Shown here: in pieces, positions 56,422 through 64,000 of the stretch
Numbering within the stretch: the first letter of the stretch is position 1
Layout of the letters: each line of letters starts with the position of its first letter
NCBI RefSeq assembly: GCF_004193775.1
Contig: NC_041005.1
Coordinates: 8,806,501-8,870,500 of the forward strand
DNA: 64,000 bases
Reading direction: 5' to 3'
From: Glycine soja
Taxonomy: Eukaryota > Streptophyta > Magnoliopsida > Fabales > Fabaceae
Made by a program: the position numbers and the translations under genes
Notes under the pieces: model-generated
Told to the model about the DNA's origin: nothing
The model's database searches: none
The model's input: only the letters and a program-made list of their open reading frames with translations

Positions 56422-59400
56422 TTATACTAACATTGTTGCTATATGAGCCGTATACTTGGGATAATGCCACCCTCTATGCACTATTGTATCCATGATACTT
56501 TGAGCTATACTCGTATTTACATTATCATTTTCAAAAACAACTCTATTTCTATAGATCCATATACCATAAACAACCTCTGAAAAAGCTAATTTCAGAATCC
56601 CCCTTTTCCAACCTTTTCCTTTCGTATACTGCATAACCCATCTCACTTCATCCCTCCACATTTGAGGTGTGTGATCAATATCCATCCATTTGAGGACCTC
56701 CAGCCAAATAGCTTTTGTGACTCTACAGCTAAACATCAAGTGATCCAAGTCCTCATCTTGTTCTTTACAAAGGCTGCACAAACTACATTGAATCATATTC
56801 ATGTTTTTCAATCTAGTCTTCGTGGCCAACCGATTCTGACAAGAAAGCCACAAAGTGACATTGGCTCTTGGTCTAGCTCTATTATATCTCAACAACCTAA
56901 ACCAATCAGCCCTGTTATGATCCTCCACCAATTCCATATAAACTTGCTTCATCGAGAATTTCCTTTTACACAACATTTCAATCCAAACCAACTGCAAATT
57001 GTTAACTTTAGGCCTCTATTTCATAATACTCTTTAGTATCCATGTGCTATTTCTTTTAATAGTTGCACTCATGACATTGTCCCCCTTTAAGAAATAAGCA
57101 TGGATCCACTTTACCCAAAGATTATCTTCCTTAGAACAGATATTCCATAAACATTTAAGCATAGCCGTTACATTCCACAGCTCAAGATTAATCAAATTTA
57201 GTCCACCACATCTAGCAGGTTTACAAACCTGTTTCCAAGCCACAAGACTCTTCCTCTTCACCTCTACACTACCAGACCAAATAAACGATCGACAAATACT
57301 ATCAATTTTCTGAATAACCTTTTTTGGTATAGGAAACACACTCATCCAATACTGAGCTATAGTAGTGATAATACTCCTCACAAGCTGAATTCGACCTGCA
57401 ATGCTTAACAACTTAGAGGACCAATGTCTGATTCTCCCCACTATCTTCTCCACAAGAGGCAGGTAATGATGGACATTGAGTTTCTTGCAAGACAAAGGAA
57501 CCCCCAAATATCGGACAGGCAGAGTTCCCTCTTCAAACCTTGTGATCTTCTTTATAACTTGTATGATGTCACAATTCAAGCCACCACAAAACACCTTACA
57601 CTTTGTTGGATTAATCTGTAGTCCTGTAGACTTAGAAAAGAAACTGAAAGCCTTTAGAATCATCTCTATAGACTTCTCATCACCTCTACAAAGAAGAAGA
57701 ACATCATCTGCAAAGGGCAAATGAGTAATCCTCAATCGCTCACATTGGCTGTGATTATTAAAGTTAGGATCTCTTTGCATTTTGACCATAATCCTATTCA
57801 AATACTCCATCATTAGGACAAACAGCAAAGGGGAAATAGGGTCCCCTTGCCTAATGCCTCTTTTAGTCTCTAGCACATTAGACAACTCTCCATTAATGTT
57901 GAACCTGTAATTCAAAATAGTAATGACTTTCATGACCCACCCAATAAACTTCTTAGGCAAACCAAATTCAGTAAGAACCCCCTCCAAGGCACCCCAGTCA
58001 ACCATATCATAAGCTTTTTGGAGGTCTATTTGCATCATACACCTAGGGGTCCCACCCTTTCTGGTATACCCCTTCATCAACTCAGTTGCAAGGAGAATAT
58101 GATTGTGAATGACTTGACCGGGTACAAAAGCTGCTTGGCTAGTATGAACAATATCCTGTATCACTATCCCTAGCCTCCTAGTAAAAAAATTTTAGATCAC
58201 TTTATAAAAAGTAGAGCAAACTGCAATAGGCCTGTAATCCTTGACAGTCTTAGCAGTAATAGATTTAGGAATGAGAGTCACAAGAGTAGTATTAAAATCC
58301 TTTAATAAAGATCCTTTCTCGAAAAATTCATTCACTGCAGCAATAAAATCTTTCTTTACTATATGCCAGCTATTTTTGAAAAATTTTGCCCCATAACCAT
58401 CTATACCAGGTGCTTTCAAATCACCAATTCCCTGCAAAGCTTTAACAATTTCAGCTTCTGTAACTGTTGCAGTAAGAAAAACTCCTTGGTCAAAAGTAAT
58501 TTGCTTACCATCCCTCATAGCTTGGATATCAATCTGCCTCAAATTACTAGCAATACATCCCATTAACTTTCCATAAAACTCCATCACTTCATTATGGATG
58601 TCACTTTGCTTAGTAAGAATAGTCCCATCACCTTTCTGTAGAATACTCATACTTCTATTCTGATGCTTGGCCTTGATGATAGAATGAAAAAAAAGCATTG
58701 TTTTCATCTCCCATTCTAAGCCAATCCACCTTAGCTCTTTGTCTTAACATACTATCCTCCATTTCATTCCAATTAATCACCCTATCAGTACACCTTTTCA
58801 CAGTATCAATCAAGTTGCCATCCATCCTATTATGAGTGGTAGCATTTTGGGCTAATTCTAAATCTCTTCTGGCTTTAACTAATTCATGTTTGGTATTGGT
58901 CATGCTCTTGCCAAGTTGAACCAATTCAGGCTTAAGTCTTTGGAGTTTCTGCCACAAAACATGCATAGGAGTACCTCTTATAGGCCTATTCCAACTATTC
59001 TGAACCACTTCCTCATAGCCTAACATATTAACCATACAATTATAAAACTTGAATCTTTTGGTTTTATTCTTGGGCTGTATCTTACCTTCCACACATAACA
59101 GAGCATGATCTGAAATGCTAGGAGGCAGAATTTTCAGGTGGTAATCCAAACGGTCTTGAAACCATTTCACATTCCCCAACACTCTATCAATCCTAGAGTA
59201 GATAGTTCCCACATTTTGTTTATTACTCCAAGTAAAATAATCTCCTATACTATCCATTTCACTCAAGCCAACAACATTCATCATCTCTTGTAAGTCAATA
59301 TACTCATTTTTAGTAACCAACCTGCCACCAATTCTATCATTAGCACTAGCCACATTATTAAAATCCCCAATAACACACCATGGACCCTGAATAGTACTAT

Positions 59401-59779
59401 GCAAATGCTCCAGGTCTTTCCATAACACTCTTCTGTGTTCTAATTGGTTTTGAGCATATATTGCAGTCAACCATTATTTGAACTTTCCCATATTATCATA
59501 AATGCCACAATGAATAAATTGATCTGTGTTACTAATTTTCTGCACAGTCAACTTCATATCATCCCAAGACACCCAAATTCTGCCATTAGCATTAGACTGA
59601 TAGTTATCAATATAGATGTTATGAAAATTAAGCTTTTCTCTTGTGCTACTAGCCTTAGTCTCCTTAACTCTAGTTTCTAGTAATATCATAATATCAGGCT
59701 TTAAATTGGAGAGACGGGAGCTAATCTCTCGAAGCTTACCTGATTTATTTAACCCCCTGACATTCCATGAGATTATCAT
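56422..59779 (-). pseudogene. LINE ORF2: endonuclease, reverse transcriptase, zf-RVT (damaged)
   Basis: Endonuclease from the start (MIISWNVRGLNKSGKLREIS; later IGDFNNVASANDRIGG and SDHALL). Reverse transcriptase follows with KAPGIDGYGAKFFKNSW, LIPKS, QAAFVPGQ, RGIRQGDPISPLLFVLMMEY and the catalytic LPFADDVLLL. The zf-RVT end is CSLCKEQDEDLDHLMFSC. Lesions: TAA near 59475 in the endonuclease, one extra T in a T8 run near 58690 (frame shift), TAA near 58193 before the QAAFVP block, and TAG near 57018. The ATG overlaps the ORF1 stop as ATGA. With four lesions it cannot make a complete enzyme. Confidence 0.95.
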
Positions 59780-61059
59780 GGACCCCTATCAGGGGCCACT
59801 ATAGAGTCATTCAAAACCCTTAGTGCCTCAAACCCATTCATACAATTAACATCAGAAGTAGATTCAGTATAAATCTTACTCTTACCTCTGTCTCTAGTTG
59901 GCTTGCTAACCCTTGTCCAAGTGTCTCCTTTGTCCTCCTCATTTATCTTCAATTGGCCTTCTTTTGGAGTCACAGCAGCATTAGTCACCCCTGTTTCATT
60001 TATGACTTCATGTCTAGTATGAATATCTGATGGTGCAGTAGCATTAGCCACCATTGTTTCATCAAATGGTTTTGTCTTAGGCTTCCATTGCTTCTCCTTT
60101 TGAATACCACTCTTTTTGCATTGATGACCCAATTTATGGCATTTCTCACAATATAATGGTCTCCACTCATACTCTACACCCTGTGTTATCTTTCTACCTT
60201 CACAGTCTTTGTTGGTAACTTCTTTCACCAGGGTCTTTGTAATGTCAACTTCTACAAGAATACGAGCATAAGACACTCGAATTTTACTAGCAATGCACTC
60301 ATCTGTTACCAAGGGCACACCTATGGCACTTCCAATCTTATTCAAACTCTTAACTCCCCACAAATGTAATGGTAGCTTCGGCAACTTGACCCAAAGAGGT
60401 AGTGTTCGCAGCATGTCTCTTTGCAAGTTGAAGTCTGGCTTCCACTCATTCAGCAACAATGGCACATTTCTTATTGTGTATGGGCCCTTCATCAAAACAG
60501 CATCCATGTCATCATGTGAATTGAATCGCAGGATGAAATATCCATCGTCATGGTAATACATTTCTGGGAGTTTAACAAAATTCCACATCTTCACCATGTA
60601 GCTTTTCACAGCATTCATACTAAGATCTTCACCCAAAGCATACAAAATTAGCGTCGTCTCCCAAAACTTCATCTCAGTGGCTATATCATCTTCTTCAATC
60701 TCAATCTCCACTTCGCCATTAACCACATTAGGAGCAACATACTCCATATATAACCCTTTTGAAGGGTTGTGGTTGTCGCTAACAGCATCCACCCATAGCT
60801 TTGGAGGATCCATAGGTTTGATTTCAGCTTTTGGTGATATAGGACGATTATCAATTGATTCTAGGGTTTCTGCATCTTCGACTTCTACATCTCTTTCCTC
60901 CTCAGAATCTTCAGCATTCACATGCAGATCTTTAGTAATTCCAGCATCTGATCGAACCAGAGTTTCCTTCACTGATGATTCCAGTGGTGGAAGATGAGTT
61001 ACCGGCGACTGAGGCACCAAGTGTGGCCGCCCTCGCCCCCGTTTCGCTCTCGCCCCCAT
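59776..61059 (-). CDS. LINE ORF1 (DUF4283 RNA-binding protein with CCHC-like knuckle)
   Basis: An open frame of 427 residues. The start is basic (MGARAKRGRGRPH), followed by an acidic linker. A DUF4283 domain lies at about 128-280 (ILYALGEDLSMNAVKSYMVK, WVKLPKLPLHLWGVKSLNKI), then EWRPLYCEKCHKLGHQCKKS, a knuckle whose last spacing is Cys-x2-Cys-x4-His-x-Cys, shorter than the usual x4. It probably coats the LINE RNA. It is still intact while ORF2 is not. It ends in TGA overlapping the ORF2 ATG. Confidence 0.92.
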   Translation of the reverse strand: MGARAKRGRGRPHLVPQSPVTHLPPLESSVKETLVRSDAGITKDLHVNAEDSEEERDVEVEDAETLESIDNRPISPKAEIKPMDPPKLWVDAVSDNHNPSKGLYMEYVAPNVVNGEVEIEIEEDDIATEMKFWETTLILYALGEDLSMNAVKSYMVKMWNFVKLPEMYYHDDGYFILRFNSHDDMDAVLMKGPYTIRNVPLLLNEWKPDFNLQRDMLRTLPLWVKLPKLPLHLWGVKSLNKIGSAIGVPLVTDECIASKIRVSYARILVEVDITKTLVKEVTNKDCEGRKITQGVEYEWRPLYCEKCHKLGHQCKKSGIQKEKQWKPKTKPFDETMVANATAPSDIHTRHEVINETGVTNAAVTPKEGQLKINEEDKGDTWTRVSKPTRDRGKSKIYTESTSDVNCMNGFEALRVLNDSIVAPDRGP

Positions 61060-61083
61060 GTCAGCTGATTTTTTATGTTTTTT

Positions 61084-62054
61084 AAAATATAATTCAAAAT
61101 TTATTTATAAAAGACATACTACCATTTTTTAGGTAATTAAATCAAACAACTTTTTTTTTTATCATTCTACTTGTAATTTTTTCTCCTTTTTTTATTGTTC
61201 AGTTTTAATTACTTTCTACCAAAATTATCTAAAGAAAATTTGACAGAATTATATAAACAATTAAGAAAACTACCATATATTTGGTTTAATTGATTTGTTA
61301 AATCTTATATGAATTTTTATACAAGACTTTAATTAATTTATCTAGAATATTTTTTATAATTACAATAATGTATGCATGTGATCAAAATAATAAAAAAATG
61401 TTATTTATTAAATGTGATATATTTAAAACGTTAAAATTGTGCAACTTATTATAAGTGTAAAATGTAAAAACATGTGTTTAAATCATAATAAATATATTTA
61501 ATTAACAAGACACAAAATTCTATTGTAATTAAATAAATTCACACAATTTTTGTTATTCCAAATCAAACGGGAAAACAATCAAAACTAAAACAATGAACTA
61601 AATCATTTTTTTTTAAAGAAAGTCAAAAGGTATCATACATCACTGAAGTAAAAAGAATTTTAACTAGACAACATTTTAAATAATAATAATTTTCTAAAGT
61701 ATGTGTATATAAATAGATATTTTAATATTTATTGACATATTTACTAATATATATTTATTAAAATTTAAATTAAATAATTAGTCATATATTCAAAATTCAA
61801 ATAATAAAAAAATTACTCTTACTTATAAATTATAAAATGTAAATTTAATATATCTTCATATAAGACAGGAGGAATTAAACTAGAATAACATATTTATGTT
61901 TTTTTTATAAAAAAAAAGTTAATGATTATTTACGGTTCCAGAATATTTGAATTTTTTAAATCCAAGTTGAAATGAATAAGTTGCATTCAATCTCCATCAC
62001 AGACGAAAGTCCAAAAAGGCTCCACAAATTGATGAAACCGTTCAATCATGTTGC
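61084..62054. other. AT-rich spacer
   Basis: Nothing recognisable as a gene or element. Confidence 0.5.
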
Positions 62055-63479
62055 GGCAAAAATACTAAATGTGGTTTTTTTTACAAATTATTTACCTAAA
62101 TGGGTCTATTTTGAAATTATTTATTCCGTGAGTCTATTTTTTTATTACAAAACGCCTTCCCGAAGGACGCGTCCCCGTAAGGCTGACACGTGACAAACTT
62201 GCGCGACGGGCGACGGATCGTGTTGGAGACCCAGACGCGATCTAGTTGGGTCACACTTCATTTAATATTTTTTTATATTTTTTTTATTTAATATATTTTT
62301 ATATTATTTTATTTATTTTTTATATTTTATTTAATAGTTTCTATATTAAATAAATTCTTATGTATGATTTTAAAGTCATAAATAATTTTTTATATTGTTT
62401 TTATTTACTATATTTTTTATATTTTATATAATATTTATATATTAAATAAATCATTAATATTAGAAAAAAATAAAGAAAATATTAAATAAAATATAAAATA
62501 TAAAAAAGTAAAAAATATTAAATAAAATAATATACAAAAATATAAAAAATATTTAATAAAATAATAAAAAAATATTATTTTAAATAAAATTATTTATGAC
62601 TTTAAACTCTAAAGTTGAATTTTAAAAAAATATAACTTTTTTACGATTTTAGTAAAAAAAAATAAAAATTATAAAATGATTTATTACTATAAATGCAGAT
62701 GAAAATATCTTACACATATTCTTTTTGGCTATTTATTTATAATTTACCCCATTTGTTAATTTAGAAGGAAAAAAATATCCTAAAAGATTGTTTGGCCGTT
62801 CTTGTCGAGAGTAGAAAAAATTATAATAGCTTGAATGTTCCGACTGTCAAATTGGTGACGTGTTTCAACCCAAATTTCCCTCAACTATAATCTCACTCCT
62901 ACTAGTTTGAATGTTTTTATATTATTTTATTTAATATTTTTACTTTTTTATACTTTATATTTTATTTAATATTTTCTTTATTTTTTTCTAATATTAAGGA
63001 TTTATTTAATATATAAATATTAAATAAAATATAAAAAATATAGTAAATAAAAACAATATAAAAACATTATTTATGACTTTAAAATCATACTAATGTTAAG
63101 AATTTATTTAATATAGAAACTATTAAATAAAATATAAAAAATAAATAAAATAATATAAAAATGTATTAAATAAAAATAATATATAAAATACAAAAAAATA
63201 TTAAATAAAGTGTGATCCAACTGGGTCGCGCCTGGGTCCCCAGCGTGACCCGTCGCACCTGGGTTCCCAACACGACCCGCCGTGTCTGTATGTAGGGCGC
63301 GTCCCGTCGCGCCTGTACGCAAGGCATGCCCCAAGTCTGCCACATGTCAGTTTTACGGGAAACGCGCTATTCAGGGAGACGCTTTGTAACAAAAAAATAG
63401 ATTCACGGAGTAAATAATTTCAAAGCAGATCCATTTAGATAAATAATTTATAAAATAAACCTCATTTAGAATTTTTGCC
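62055..63479. mobile_element. Foldback-like element with arms of about 500 bp and a 10-bp target duplication
   Basis: ATCATGTTGC is duplicated at 62045-62054 and 63480-63489. The element begins GGCAAAAATACTAAATG and ends in the reverse of GGCAAAAATTCTAAATG. Left arm (62055 to about 62550) and right arm (about 62911-63479) match as reverse complements throughout: first a GC-rich outer 200 bp (GTGTTGG.GACCCAG, GTTGG.TCACACTT), then an AT-rich inner 300 bp (TTAAATAAATTCTTA, ATGATTTTAAAGTCATAAAT). The central 360 bp has no open frame. Target size and long arms suggest a non-autonomous Mutator-like element. Confidence 0.9.
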
Positions 63480-63489
63480 ATCATGTTGC

Positions 63490-64000
63490 AGTTATTATTT
63501 ATTGTTTGGGCCCTATTTTGTATCTATCATCTTGCAGTTTCGGAACCAATTTTAATTGAACTTTATTTAACTCAAAATTTAAAAGTTAATTGTATTTGGT
63601 TAGAGAATGTCTTGCTATACATGCAAAGTGAGAAGTGACGTTTCCATTATGGCATTTATACTTTATCTCTTTGACTATCTTACAGCCATGGTGCATAAAG
63701 ACAAATCTGTCTTGCTTGGATGCCGCAATGTATAACCATCCAAAAACTTAAATTTCAAATAATCGACTAACTGTCAATTATTTGTTTAAAATTTAGTTTT
63801 TCTTTTAAATAATTATGGACTTAAATAAGCTTTTAATCCTTATAAAATAAAGTGTTTTTTTAAGAAGAAAAATACGTAGCCTATAGCCCAAATACACCTA
63901 TTTAGTGGAAGAAAATTAATTGAGTGTGAGATAAAATTAAGTCCTAAATACTCATAAAAAATATTTTAAAAAAAGAAGAAGAAAAAGGCGTGGCCTATAT
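63490..64000. other. AT-rich spacer to the window end
   Basis: No gene seen. Near 63868-63887 and at the very end the words TACGTAGCCTATAGCCC and GGCGTGGCCTATAT are similar, perhaps the start of a repeat continuing outside. Confidence 0.4.

Larger units (their letters stand above)
56322..61083 (-). mobile_element. L1-type LINE, near full length
   Basis: T11 at 56322-56332 is the poly(A) tail. ORF2 and ORF1 follow on the minus strand with only about 25 bp before the ORF1 start. A loose target duplication is possible: AATTTAAATTCAAA before the T run and AAAATATAATTCAAA near 61084. The two-ORF order, DUF4283-type ORF1 and endonuclease/RT/zf-RVT ORF2 are standard for plant L1 elements. It lacks the GTAC palindrome tail of the other LINE copies in the window, so it belongs to a different lineage. 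Confidence 0.93.

Noticed and set aside
1..64000. Search for tRNA, rRNA, CRISPR, operons
   Set aside because: No tRNA box pairs with cloverleaf, no rRNA words and no regular spacer-repeat arrays; the palindrome arrays have no conserved spacer length and lie in plant transposons.

Overview
The window is nuclear DNA of a higher plant, most likely a legume close to soybean (Glycine). Introns have canonical GT-AG borders, spacers are very AT-rich, and the coding families and transposons are plant-specific (CACTA, Mutator-like MULE, L1-type LINE, Stowaway, long-LTR element). No tRNA, rRNA or bacterial feature was seen. The species is an inference.

Only two ordinary host genes stand out, both intronless and on the minus strand: an ANTH-domain clathrin-assembly protein (28693-29718) and an ATL-type RING-H2 ubiquitin ligase (44594-45616). 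Almost everything else is transposon or transposon-derived.

Region by region: (1) 1-22063 is one end of a CACTA transposon read on the minus strand. It has an intact 1064-residue TNP2 transposase (9705-12899) and an intact 11-exon second gene (186-9583) that joins a Transposase_24-type region to a C48/Ulp1-like domain. The latter's 6.2-kb first intron holds an inverted repeat with arms of about 430 bp, an HSP90 gene fragment and LINE pieces. The stretch from 13 to 21 kb holds more LINE pieces and a MYB exon. (2) 22557-26189, 32995-38162 and 39027-42037 are three MULEs that share a terminal GCACCCAGCA core. I could place each by an exact 9-bp target duplication. They carry, respectively, B3-like gene remnants, a plant-mobile-domain (PMD) gene plus COP9-subunit-4 and probable TauE/SafE exon fragments, and a PMD first-exon stub. 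(3) About 47.8-54.7 kb is a decayed fourth MULE with mudrA (+) and PMD (-) remnants facing each other, split by a 3.7-kb solo LTR (49186-52886). (4) 56322-61083 is a near full-length LINE with an open ORF1 and a damaged ORF2. (5) 62055-63479 is a foldback element with arms of about 500 bp and a 10-bp target duplication.

Most unusual signals: each of the four MULEs carries its own palindromic subterminal word, and all of these are built on CGGA...TCCG. The dispersed LINE copies keep a 3'-end stem whose sequence changes while its pairing and its distance from a GTAC..GTAC palindrome are kept. The PMD gene in 32995-38162 has lost an internal segment but can still be spliced in frame on paper. 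All gene models are by eye; no search or alignment program was run.
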